The notes beneath the pieces were generated by a model. That model was not told the DNA's origin and did not search any database. It saw only the letters and a list, made by a program, of their open reading frames with translations. Shown here in pieces: positions 1-7,068 of a stretch of 10,365 bases of DNA (position 1 is its first letter; every line of letters begins with the position of its first letter). The position numbers and the translations under genes were made by a program. The stretch spans positions 1-10,365 of the forward strand of contig VBOF01000061.1 in the NCBI GenBank assembly GCA_005877855.1. Direction: 5' to 3'. This DNA comes from Nitrospirota bacterium. GTDB lineage: Bacteria; Nitrospirota; Nitrospiria; Nitrospirales; NS-4.

Positions 1-204
1 GGCGGCGTCTTCGTGATCGAAGCGCTGTCGGTGATCTTTCAGGTGGCCTCGTTCAAATCACGGGGCAAGCGGGTGTTCCTCATGGCGCCCATTCATCACC
101 ATTTCGAGTTGAAAGGCTGGGAGGAGCCGAAAGTGGTGGTCCGTCTGTGGATCATCGCGGTGCTGCTCGCGCTGTTCAGCTTGAGCACGCTGAAGCTGCG
201 ATGA
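1..204 (+). CDS. mraY: Phospho-N-acetylmuramoyl-pentapeptide transferase, C-terminal part (5' truncated by window edge)
   Basis: MraY is an integral membrane enzyme that transfers phospho-MurNAc-pentapeptide from the UDP precursor to undecaprenyl phosphate, giving lipid I. Only the last 67 codons are present, in frame from base 1. The methionine-like GTG at 13 is an internal valine codon, not a start. Diagnostic is the motif MAPIHHHFELKGW, the histidine cluster of the MraY active-site region, followed by EEPKVVVRLW and a last hydrophobic membrane segment (WIIAVLLALFSL) ending in a short basic tail. The stop codon TGA (202-204) overlaps the murD ATG in an ATGA arrangement, which suggests translational coupling. 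I see no sign of damage in the visible portion. Confidence 0.97.
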   Translation, partial: GGVFVIEALSVIFQVASFKSRGKRVFLMAPIHHHFELKGWEEPKVVVRLWIIAVLLALFSLSTLKLR

Positions 205-1589
205 GCGTGGTCATGGGCGAACGGACGTCGGTAGAGGTGGCGGGCAAGCGAGTCGCCGTGATCGGCCTGGGGCGGAGCGGCGTCGCCGCGGTGCGGTTGC
301 TGGGGAAGTTCGGCGCGCGCGTCGCGGTCGCGGACCAGAAGCCGCTCGCCGAGTTGACGGCCGCGCTGGAGGGCCTGCGGGCCGCCGATCTGGAGGTCCA
401 CGGCAGCGGCGCCTACGAGTCGGCGTTGCGGGGCGCGGAACTGGTGGTGGTCAGCCCGGGCGTCCCGCTGACGCTGGAGCCGCTCCGGCGTGCACGCGCC
501 GCCGGCGTCCGCGTGATCGGAGAATTCGAACTCGCCGCCCGGTGCCTCACCAGCAAGCTCATTGCGGTGACCGGAACGAACGGGAAGAGCACGACGGTCA
601 CCTGGATCGGCGAGGTGCTGCAGCGGGCGGGCTACGAGCCGTTCGTCGGCGGCAACCTGGGGCCGCCGCTGGCGGAGGCCGCGTATGCCGCCTTACACGG
701 CAGGCGATGGGATTTTGTGGTGGCCGAAGTGTCGAGCTTCCAACTGGAGACGATCGAAACCTTTCACCCCTGGATCGGAGCGATCCTGAATGTGACGCCC
801 GATCATCTGGACCGCTATCCCTCCATGGAGGCCTACGCTGCGGCGAAGCTGCGAATGTTCGAGAACCAGACTGCCACGGACTATGCGGTCCTGAACGCCG
901 ATGATCCCCGGCTGGCTCATGCCGCCGACGGCTTTGCCGGGAGCCGCGTGCTGTTCAGTCGCACGCGCGCCATCGAACGTGGCGTGTTCGTGGACGGGGA
1001 CAGCATCATTTCCACGGTGCGAGGTGGTGGCGAAGAAATCTGCCGGGTGAGCGGGCTACCGGTCAAAGGCGCCCACAATGTCGAGAACGCGATGGCGGTC
1101 GCCGCCGTGGCCAGCCTGGCCGGCTGTCCGAGCGCCACCATCGGAGAGGGCCTGCGTGCCTTCCGGGGGTTGGAGCACGTGATGGAGCTCGTGCGGGTCC
1201 TGCACGGGGTGGCGTACATCAACGATTCCAAGGGCACGAATGTGGACGCCACCATCAAGGCGCTGGAGAGCCTACCGGCGCCCGTCATCCTGATCGCCGG
1301 AGGCCGCGAGAAGGGCGGTGAATACCCGGGATTGGCCGACGTGGTCCGGCACAAGGCCAAACAGGTCATCCTGCTCGGCGAGGCACGCGCCCGCCTGCGT
1401 GAGGTCTTGGCCGGGGTTTGCCCGGTGACGGAGGTCCGTAGCCTCGCCGAGGCGGTGCGGAGGGCGGCGGCGCTGGCGGTGCCGGGCGACACGGTCTTGC
1501 TGTCCCCCGCCTGCGCCAGCTTCGACATGTTCGCGGACTATAGGGACCGCGGGCGCCAGTTCAAGGAGTACGTGCTTGAACTGGGTTGA
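201..1589 (+). CDS. murD: UDP-N-acetylmuramoyl-L-alanine--D-glutamate ligase MurD
   Basis: Cytoplasmic Mur ligase that adds D-glutamate to UDP-MurNAc-L-Ala using ATP. The product is 462 aa, close to the usual 440-460. Visible landmarks are an N-terminal Rossmann-like UDP-binding motif (VIGLGRSG, residues about 19-26), the ATP P-loop GTNGKST (125-131), EVSSFQLE (176-183), TPDHLDRYP (199-207), the AYAAAK lysine (K216, the carbamylated position in the family), HNVEN (292-296), NDSKGTN (341-347) and the C-terminal SPACASFDMF followed by YRDRG (435-451). The start at 201 is preferred because it overlaps the mraY stop by four bases; no clear SD precedes it, and an in-frame ATG at 213 is possible. 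Oddity: the segment normally reading HR before the NDSK motif is HV (V327), so an otherwise highly conserved arginine is absent. All other key residues I could check are present, so I still call it functional MurD. Confidence 0.97.
   Translation: MSVVMGERTSVEVAGKRVAVIGLGRSGVAAVRLLGKFGARVAVADQKPLAELTAALEGLRAADLEVHGSGAYESALRGAELVVVSPGVPLTLEPLRRARAAGVRVIGEFELAARCLTSKLIAVTGTNGKSTTVTWIGEVLQRAGYEPFVGGNLGPPLAEAAYAALHGRRWDFVVAEVSSFQLETIETFHPWIGAILNVTPDHLDRYPSMEAYAAAKLRMFENQTATDYAVLNADDPRLAHAADGFAGSRVLFSRTRAIERGVFVDGDSIISTVRGGGEEICRVSGLPVKGAHNVENAMAVAAVASLAGCPSATIGEGLRAFRGLEHVMELVRVLHGVAYINDSKGTNVDATIKALESLPAPVILIAGGREKGGEYPGLADVVRHKAKQVILLGEARARLREVLAGVCPVTEVRSLAEAVRRAAALAVPGDTVLLSPACASFDMFADYRDRGRQFKEYVLELG
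1563..1568 (+). promoter_or_regulatory. Strong Shine-Dalgarno for ftsW inside the end of murD
   Basis: AAGGAG lies seven bases upstream of TTG at 1576. This decides the ftsW start in favour of the TTG, because the alternative in-frame ATG at 1600 has no purine-rich SD upstream. The site is within the last codons of murD, so translation of the two genes is probably coupled. Confidence 0.7.
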
Positions 1590-2730
1590 CCAGCAGACCA
1601 TGGCCCTCCGGTGGCCTGACGCCGCGGTGGCCGAGCGCCCGCGTCGCGGCGATCACACGATCCTCCTGGTGACGCTCCTCCTGGTGGCCATCGGCCTCGG
1701 CATGATCTACAGCGCGAGCGGGGTCTTGGCCGACAAGCGCTTCGGGGCCCACTCCTACTTCCTCAAACGGCAACTGCTGTGGTGTGCGATCGGACTGGTG
1801 GCCTTGTTGGTCGTGGCCCGGTGCGAACTCGTGACGCTGAGGCGGTGGGCGGGGCCGGTCCTCCTCCTCGGCCTGCTCGGCCTCGTGCTCGTGCTGCTGC
1901 CGTCCATCGGGGTGTCGGTCAAGGGCGCACGCCGGTGGCTGCGGATCGGCGCGCTCACGATCCAGCCTGCCGAAGTGGTCAAGCTGGGTGTCGTGCTGTA
2001 CCTGGCGCATTACCTGGCGAAGAAGGGGGATCGGATCGCTGACTTCTGGCGGGGCTTCGTGCCGCCGCTGCTGGTGGTCGGGCTGCTCATCGCGCTGATC
2101 ATGATCGAGCCCGATATGGGGACTGCGGCGGTGATCGGCCTGGTGACCTTGGGTGTCCTCTTCGTGGGCGGTGCGCGGCTGAGCCATCTGTTGGTGATCA
2201 CCGTGGCGGCCTTGCCCATCCTGTACCTGCTCGTCATGCGGGTCGCCTACCGCCGCCAGCGCCTCCTGAGCTTCTGGGATCCGTGGAGCGATCCCACCGG
2301 GACAGGCTTCCAGGTGATCCAGTCGTTTCTCGCGCTCGGCAGCGGGGGACCTTTCGGGGTGGGGCTTGGCGAGGGGCGGCAGAAGCTGTTCTACCTGCCG
2401 GAGCCCCATACGGATTTCCTGCTCGCGGCGTTGGGCGAGGAACTCGGGTTTGTCGGGACCGCTATGGTCGTTGTGCTGCTGGGGGCGTTCGTGGCGAAGG
2501 GCTTCTCGATCGCGTGGGAAGCGAGTGACCCCTTCGCGCGCTATGTGGCCTTGGGAGTGAGTTTGCTGATCGGGTTCCATGCATTGATCAATGTGGGGGT
2601 GATCACGGGTCTGCTGCCCACTAAGGGATTGACGTTACCGTTCCTGAGTTACGGAGGGTCGTCTCTGGTCGTCTGCATGGTCGGGGCCGGGCTCCTCATG
2701 GCGGTCGCCCGGCACCGCCCGCCGATTTGA
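1576..2730 (+). CDS. ftsW: Septal peptidoglycan glycosyltransferase FtsW (SEDS family)
   Basis: FtsW is a multi-pass inner-membrane SEDS protein that polymerises lipid II into septal glycan strands together with its cognate class B PBP. The product is 384 aa, normal for the family, with about ten hydrophobic segments starting near residue 27 (HTILLVTLLLVAIGLGMIYS). Family landmarks are KGARRWLRIG (116-125), QPAEVVKL (130-137), EPDMGT (178-183), the extracytoplasmic loop LPEPHTDF (274-281) with the conserved aspartate D280 that corresponds to the essential loop aspartate of SEDS enzymes, GEELGFVG (287-294), and the C-terminal GLLPTKGLTLPFLSYGGSS (345-363). The start is taken as TTG 1576 because of its SD, giving a 14-base overlap with murD; starting at ATG 1600 would give 376 aa. 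FtsW rather than RodA is inferred mainly from its place between murD and murG. Confidence 0.96.
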   Translation: MNWVDQQTMALRWPDAAVAERPRRGDHTILLVTLLLVAIGLGMIYSASGVLADKRFGAHSYFLKRQLLWCAIGLVALLVVARCELVTLRRWAGPVLLLGLLGLVLVLLPSIGVSVKGARRWLRIGALTIQPAEVVKLGVVLYLAHYLAKKGDRIADFWRGFVPPLLVVGLLIALIMIEPDMGTAAVIGLVTLGVLFVGGARLSHLLVITVAALPILYLLVMRVAYRRQRLLSFWDPWSDPTGTGFQVIQSFLALGSGGPFGVGLGEGRQKLFYLPEPHTDFLLAALGEELGFVGTAMVVVLLGAFVAKGFSIAWEASDPFARYVALGVSLLIGFHALINVGVITGLLPTKGLTLPFLSYGGSSLVVCMVGAGLLMAVARHRPPI

Positions 2731-2736
2731 GAGGAG
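2731..2736 (+). promoter_or_regulatory. Shine-Dalgarno before murG with ambiguous start
   Basis: GAGGAG follows directly on the ftsW stop. It is only one base from ATG 2738 but seven bases from the in-frame GTG at 2744. Spacing alone favours the GTG. Comparison with the family N-terminus (thirteen residues up to the histidine of GGTGGH, as in Bacillus MurG) favours the ATG. The protein would differ by only two residues. Confidence 0.55.
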
Positions 2737-2737
2737 C

Positions 2738-3829
2738 ATGCGCGTGATCATTGCAGCCGGCGGCACCGGTGGCCATCTTTACCCGGGGGTGGCGCTGGCT
2801 CGTGAATTCGCCCGGCTGGAGCCCGGAAGCGAAGCAATTTTTGTGGGGACCGTTCGGGGACTGGAAACGAAAGTGGTGCCCCGAGAGGGATTCGAGTTGA
2901 TCACGATCACGGCGCAGGGAGTGATGGGTCGGGGCGTGTGGGGGGCCCTGCAGGGCCTCGCCGCGGTGCCGGTCGGCCTGCTCGAGTGCCTCGCGATCTG
3001 CCGCCGCCGGCGGCCGGATCTGGCGATCGGCCTTGGCGGATACACCAGCCCCCCTCTGGTGCTGGCGGCGTTCCTCTTGGGCGTCAAGCGGGCCATCCTG
3101 GAGCCGAACGTGTATCCAGGTGTGGCCAATCGCGTGCTCTCGCCGTTTGCGAATCTTGTCTTTGTGTCGTTCGCTGACTCGGCTCCTTTCTTCGCTCCAG
3201 AGAAGACGCGGATCGTGGGCACGCCCATTCGTCAGGAGTTTCTCGAGGCTCCTCCGCAAAGTGAGACGGCGCGGGTTCCTACCCTGTTGGTGCTGGGAGG
3301 AAGCCAAGGGGCACGCTCAATCAATCGGGCCATGATCGCTGCACTCCCGGCGTTGGCAGCAGAGCGTCCTCGCCTTCGGGTGATTCATCAAACTGGCGAG
3401 CACGATTACGATGAAGTCGCTGTGGCTTACAGGAACGCTCGACTCGACGCTGAGGTTGCGCCGTTCCTCTTTGACGTCCCGCGGGCGTTTCGCCAGGCGG
3501 ATCTGATCGTGAGCCGGTCGGGCGCGACGACGGTAGCTGAGATCACGGCGTGCGGCAAGCCCTCTCTCCTGATCCCCTTTCCCCATGCGATCCACGGGCA
3601 CCAGGAACGCAATGCGCGCATCCTGGAGCAAGCCGGGGCCGCGACGGTCATCCTGGATGCCGGGCTCACGGGCGAAGCGCTGGCTGCGGCGATCACGGCC
3701 TTCCTCGCGGACCCCGGCCGACTGGGCGAGATGGGGCGCTGTAGCAAGGCCTTGGGCCGGGCCGATTCGGCGGAGCGGGTCGTGATGGCCTGTCGGGAGC
3801 TCGTTCAGGATGTGACACGTAACAAGTAG
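2738..3829 (+). CDS. murG: UDP-N-acetylglucosamine--lipid I N-acetylglucosaminyltransferase MurG
   Basis: MurG is a peripheral membrane GT-B glycosyltransferase (family GT28) that adds GlcNAc to lipid I, producing lipid II on the cytoplasmic face. The product is 363 aa, the usual length. N-terminal domain: glycine-rich GGTGGH (8-13), second glycine loop GLGGYTSPP (98-106). C-terminal donor-binding domain: GGSQGARSIN (187-196), SRSGATTVAE with E268 at the UDP-GlcNAc-binding glutamate position, and HGHQERNA (286-293). The segment usually reading HEQN reads LEPN (121-124), so the histidine of that motif is lost; the following NVYPGVANR matches the family. The gene begins seven bases after ftsW and ends 16 bases before murC. 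By eye, its middle (about 3100-3480) uses more A/T-ending codons than its neighbours. Function is confident from full-length motif agreement. Confidence 0.97.
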   Translation: MRVIIAAGGTGGHLYPGVALAREFARLEPGSEAIFVGTVRGLETKVVPREGFELITITAQGVMGRGVWGALQGLAAVPVGLLECLAICRRRRPDLAIGLGGYTSPPLVLAAFLLGVKRAILEPNVYPGVANRVLSPFANLVFVSFADSAPFFAPEKTRIVGTPIRQEFLEAPPQSETARVPTLLVLGGSQGARSINRAMIAALPALAAERPRLRVIHQTGEHDYDEVAVAYRNARLDAEVAPFLFDVPRAFRQADLIVSRSGATTVAEITACGKPSLLIPFPHAIHGHQERNARILEQAGAATVILDAGLTGEALAAAITAFLADPGRLGEMGRCSKALGRADSAERVVMACRELVQDVTRNK

Positions 3830-3845
3830 CGATTCACGGGGCACG

Positions 3846-5213
3846 ATGTTCAGGAAGATTCAGCACATTCATTTCGTGGGCGTGGGCGGCGCGGGCATGA
3901 GCGGCATCGCGGAGGTGCTCTTGACGCTCGGCTACCATGTGACCGGGTCGGACTTGCACGAATCGGAGTCCGTCCGGCGGATTCGCGCCCTCGGGGGCAC
4001 CGTCTTCATCGGCCACGCCGCGTCGCACATCGGCAACGCTCAGGTGGTGGTCGTCTCGTCGGCCGTGCCGCCGACCAACCCGGAGGTCGTGGCCGCCAAA
4101 GCCAAGGTCATCCCGGTCATCCCGCGCGCCGAGATGCTGGGCGAGCTGATGCGGCTCAAGTACGGCGTGGCCATCGCGGGCGCGCACGGCAAGACCACCA
4201 CGACCTCACTGGTCGCCAACGTGCTGGCCGAAGGCGGGCTCGATCCCACGATCGTGATCGGGGGCAAGGTCAACGCGCTCGGCAGCCATGCCCGGCTGGG
4301 CCGGGGAGACCTGCTGGTCGCCGAAGCGGACGAGAGCGACGGCTCGTTCATGAAGCTCTCGCCGACCGTGGTGGTCGTGACCAACGTGGATCGCGAGCAC
4401 CTGGATCACTACGGCACGATGGAGCGCCTCTGCGAGACCTTCCTGGATTTCATCAACAAGGTCCCGTTCTACGGTCTGTCGGTCCTCTGCGGCGACGATC
4501 CCTATCTCGCCGCGCTGCTGCCCCGTGTGACCAAGCGCTACCTGACGTACGGGTTGACGCCGTCGGCCGACCTAGTCGGCGCGGACGTGCAGCTCCACGT
4601 CGGCGTCGCGGCGTTCTCGGCGCGGCTGCGCGGCGAGCCGCTGGGCCGGTTCAAAGTCGCGATGCCGGGCATCCATAACGTCCGGAACGCGCTCGCGGCG
4701 ATCGCTGTCGGATTGGAGCTGGGCGTGACGCTCCCGCACATCGACCAGGCGCTGGCCGGGTTCAAGGGAGTCGAGCGGCGGTTCCAAGTGCTGGGCGAAA
4801 AAGGCGGCGTGCTGGTGGTGGATGACTACGGCCACCATCCGACCGAGATCAAGGCGACGCTCGCCGCGGCGAAGAACGGATGGGGCCGGCGGTTGGTGGT
4901 GTTGTTCCAGCCGCACCGGTTCACGCGGACGAAGGATCTGCTCGAGGAGTTCCCGGCGGCGTTCAAGCAGGCGGACCACCTGTTCCTCACCGACATCTAT
5001 CCAGCCGGGGAGGCGCCGATCCCGGGCGTCACCGGCGAACGGCTGGCGGAGGTGATTCGGAGAGTCGGCACGCCGCCGCTGACCTACGTCCCGCGCAAGG
5101 ACCAGCTCGTCGAGGCGGTGCTGCCTGTGCTCAAGCCCGGCGACGTGGTCGTGGCGCTAGGCGCGGGCGATGTTGGGCAGATCGGGCGGGCGCTCTTCGA
5201 ACGATTGGGGTGA
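3846..5213 (+). CDS. murC: UDP-N-acetylmuramate--L-alanine ligase MurC
   Basis: Cytoplasmic Mur ligase that attaches L-alanine to UDP-MurNAc with ATP, the first amino acid addition of the stem peptide. The product is 455 aa, within the usual 450-490. It carries GVGGAGMSG (12-20) in the UDP-binding domain, the P-loop AGAHGKTTTT (111-120), EADESDGSF (160-168), NVDREHLDHYG (180-190), PGIHNVRNALAA (274-285), GVERRFQ (308-314), DDYGHHPTEI (326-335), FQPHRFTRT (354-362) and GAGDVGQIG (439-447). These are the hallmarks of MurC rather than the Mpl or MurD branches. ATG 3846 is the first start that preserves the N-terminal IHFVGVGG segment; the SD upstream (a GGGG run a few bases before) is weak. The gap to murG is 16 bases and to murB 14 bases. 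It keeps the arginine (R312) that its paralogue MurD in this window lacks. Confidence 0.98.
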   Translation: MFRKIQHIHFVGVGGAGMSGIAEVLLTLGYHVTGSDLHESESVRRIRALGGTVFIGHAASHIGNAQVVVVSSAVPPTNPEVVAAKAKVIPVIPRAEMLGELMRLKYGVAIAGAHGKTTTTSLVANVLAEGGLDPTIVIGGKVNALGSHARLGRGDLLVAEADESDGSFMKLSPTVVVVTNVDREHLDHYGTMERLCETFLDFINKVPFYGLSVLCGDDPYLAALLPRVTKRYLTYGLTPSADLVGADVQLHVGVAAFSARLRGEPLGRFKVAMPGIHNVRNALAAIAVGLELGVTLPHIDQALAGFKGVERRFQVLGEKGGVLVVDDYGHHPTEIKATLAAAKNGWGRRLVVLFQPHRFTRTKDLLEEFPAAFKQADHLFLTDIYPAGEAPIPGVTGERLAEVIRRVGTPPLTYVPRKDQLVEAVLPVLKPGDVVVALGAGDVGQIGRALFERLG

Positions 5214-5227
5214 GGAGAAGGATCGGC

Positions 5228-6121
5228 ATGCGAGAAATTCGGTCGGCCCTGTCGGGGGTGAAAGGCATGGTCCGGTTCCACGAGCCCATGCGCCTGTACA
5301 CCTCCTTCCGGATCGGGGGCCCGGCGGATGCGTTGATCGAGCCTGAGGACGAAGAGGCGCTCCGGCTGCTCATGGTGCAGGCGCGTAAAGCGAAGGTGCC
5401 GGTCTTCGTCCTGGGGGGGACCAATCTCTTGGTCCGAGACGGCGGCATCCGGGGGGTGGTGGTGCGGCTCACCAAATTCGATCGGATCGAAGAGCACGCA
5501 GGCGGGCTCCTGTACGCGCAAGGGGGTGTGGGGATGCCGCGGCTCCTCAAGTACTCCCTCCAACGCAAGCTGGCTGGGCTGGAGTTTGCCGCGGGCATTC
5601 CCGGCACGCTGGCCGGCGCTGTTGTCATGAACGCCGGGACCCGCTTGGGAGAGATGAAGGACGTGGTGCAGCAGGTTCGGATGGTGACGCTGTTCGGGGA
5701 GATGCGCGAACTGTCTGCCGACGAGGTAGGGTTCGAGTATCGCCGCACCCGCCTGCCCGAGGGCATCATCGTGGGTGCGTGGCTCCGGCTCCGATGGGAC
5801 CCCACCGCCCGCAGTGAAGCGACGGTGAAGGAGGCGTTGCATCGGAGGAAGGCCACGCAACCGCTCGCGCTCCCGAACGCCGGCTGCGTCTTCAAGAACC
5901 CCGACGGGGAGCCGGCCGGTCGGCTCATCGAAACGGCCGGTCTGAAAGGGGCCCAGGTCGGGGACGCGCAGGTGTCCCCGCTCCATGCCAACTTCATCGT
6001 GAACCGCGGCCGGGCGACGGCGCGCGACGTCTTGGCGCTGATCCGCAAGGTCGGCCAGACCGTCGAGGAGAGGACGGGCGTGACATTGCAGCTTGAAGTG
6101 AGGATCGTGGGGCGGGCTTGA
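5228..6121 (+). CDS. murB: UDP-N-acetylenolpyruvoylglucosamine reductase MurB (type II)
   Basis: MurB is a cytoplasmic FAD enzyme that uses NADPH to reduce UDP-GlcNAc-enolpyruvate to UDP-MurNAc. The product is 297 aa, the size of type II MurBs such as that of Bacillus. Visible are YTSFRIGGPAD (24-34), the FAD-binding stretch VLGGTNLLVRDGG (61-73), AAGIPGTLAGAVVMNAG (121-137), FEYRRT (169-174), RRKATQPL (206-213), NAGCVFKNP (217-225), AGRLIETAGLKG (230-241) and SPLHANFIVN (250-259). The catalytic acid, normally serine in GSxFKNP, is cysteine here (C220). Glycine-loop details (GGTN for the more common GxGSN, GTLAGA for GTVGGA) also differ. The open frame extends far upstream into murC, but ATG 5228 has purine-rich SD sequence (AGGAG at 5213-5217 and AAGGA at 5218-5222) and gives the expected N-terminus. 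It overlaps ddl by four bases. Confidence 0.96.
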   Translation: MREIRSALSGVKGMVRFHEPMRLYTSFRIGGPADALIEPEDEEALRLLMVQARKAKVPVFVLGGTNLLVRDGGIRGVVVRLTKFDRIEEHAGGLLYAQGGVGMPRLLKYSLQRKLAGLEFAAGIPGTLAGAVVMNAGTRLGEMKDVVQQVRMVTLFGEMRELSADEVGFEYRRTRLPEGIIVGAWLRLRWDPTARSEATVKEALHRRKATQPLALPNAGCVFKNPDGEPAGRLIETAGLKGAQVGDAQVSPLHANFIVNRGRATARDVLALIRKVGQTVEERTGVTLQLEVRIVGRA

Positions 6122-7068
6122 AGTTGCTCACCACCAAGCGCATCGCGGTGCTGATGGGAGGGCTGTCTGCCGAGCGGGAGATCTCGCTCCGCAGCGGCCG
6201 GGCGGTCTGGGCGGCGCTGATCCGGAATGGCTACGACGCCATCCCGCTGGAAGTGGACGCGTCCGTGGTCGCGCGCCTCAGGGAAGTCCGGGCGCAGATC
6301 GCGTTCATCGCGCTGCATGGGCCTGGCGGCGAGGACGGCACGATCCAGGGAATGCTCGAAGTGCTGCGGATGCCCTATACCGGGTCGGGGGTCCAGGCCT
6401 GCGCTCTGGCGATGGACAAGGCGATGACGAAGTGCTTGCTTGAGCATGGCGACCTGCCGGTGCCGCGCGGGTTCGTGCGGACCCTCCGCGATCGGAGAAG
6501 ACCCCTGCCGTCCGGCTTCAAGCTTCCCCTCGTGGTCAAACCTGTCAGTCAGGGTTCGACGCTCGGGATCACCATCATCCGGAAAAGGCGGGACCTGGGG
6601 GCCGCGCTGCAGGCGGCGTTCGCCTACGGCCCGGCGGCGCTGATCGAGGAGTACATCGACGGTCGGGAGTTCACGGTCGCGATCTTGAACGACCGTCCGT
6701 TGCCGGTCGTGGAGATCATTCCGAAGAGCGGCTTTTACGATTTCGGGTCCAAGTACACGCCGGGTGCCAGCCATTACCACGCTCCCGCCAAGCTCTCGAG
6801 CCGGATGACCAAGCAACTTCAAGTACTCGCGCTGGAGGTGCATCGGCGCTTGGGGTGCCGGGGCGCCACCCGCGTGGACTTCCGGTTGGACAAGAGAGGA
6901 CGGCCGTTCATCCTGGAGCTGAACGCCGTGCCGGGGATGACAGAAACGAGCCTGTTGCCGATGGCGGCGAAGGCCGCGCGCCTGTCGTACGAGGACATGG
7001 TCGAGGCGATCCTCGCATCGGCCCTTCAGCGGGAGGCCGAGTGGGCGCCCTCCAGGGGGCGCGCGTGA
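6118..7068 (+). CDS. ddl: D-alanine--D-alanine ligase Ddl
   Basis: Cytoplasmic ATP-grasp enzyme that joins two D-alanines; the dipeptide is then added by MurF to the UDP-MurNAc tripeptide. The product is 316 aa, normal. Landmarks are GGLSAEREISLRSG (14-27) with E19 at the conserved glutamate of the active-site triad, HGPGGEDGTIQGMLE (67-81), YTGSG (87-91), KPVSQGSTLGI (141-151), EEYIDGREFTV (177-187), FYDFGSKY (206-213) and ILELNAVPGMTETSLLP (265-281). Y213 sits at the omega-loop tyrosine that in this family goes with D-Ala-D-Ala rather than D-Ala-D-lactate products, so a normal, vancomycin-binding dipeptide is predicted. The start is TTG 6118 within TTGA, overlapping the murB stop. A second TTG lies at 6124 and would shorten the protein by two residues. 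No strong SD is seen, which fits translational coupling. Confidence 0.96.
   Translation: MKLLTTKRIAVLMGGLSAEREISLRSGRAVWAALIRNGYDAIPLEVDASVVARLREVRAQIAFIALHGPGGEDGTIQGMLEVLRMPYTGSGVQACALAMDKAMTKCLLEHGDLPVPRGFVRTLRDRRRPLPSGFKLPLVVKPVSQGSTLGITIIRKRRDLGAALQAAFAYGPAALIEEYIDGREFTVAILNDRPLPVVEIIPKSGFYDFGSKYTPGASHYHAPAKLSSRMTKQLQVLALEVHRRLGCRGATRVDFRLDKRGRPFILELNAVPGMTETSLLPMAAKAARLSYEDMVEAILASALQREAEWAPSRGRA

Noticed and set aside
1561..2580. Minus-strand open frame of 339 codons opposite ftsW
   Set aside because: The translation is dominated by Gln, His, Arg, Pro and Glu, the expected complement of hydrophobic FtsW codons; it has no recognisable domain.
3830..3845. Possible terminator between murG and murC
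   Set aside because: The 16-base gap has no stem-loop or T-run.
4880..5227. N-terminal extension of the murB reading frame into murC (possible MurC-MurB fusion)
   Set aside because: The frames differ, murC ends with its own stop at 5211-5213, and the extension translates to low-complexity sequence. MurB has its own SD and ATG at 5228.
6529..6573. Unusual SQGSTLG in Ddl instead of the E. coli-type REGSSVG
   Set aside because: As I recall, this variant is common among non-enterobacterial Ddl proteins, and the surrounding ATP-grasp residues are intact, so I do not treat it as an anomaly.
5131..6843. Long minus-strand open frame (570 codons) opposite murB and ddl
   Set aside because: Stops are rare on the antisense strand of GC-rich, G/C-ending genes. 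The translation is rich in Arg, Pro and Ser without domain motifs, and two well-supported genes occupy the + strand.
6855..7064. Upstream extension of the ftsQ frame inside ddl
   Set aside because: The extension is a shadow of ddl. GTG 7065 with AGGGGG upstream and a stop/start overlap gives a normal FtsQ with its basic tail and membrane segment.
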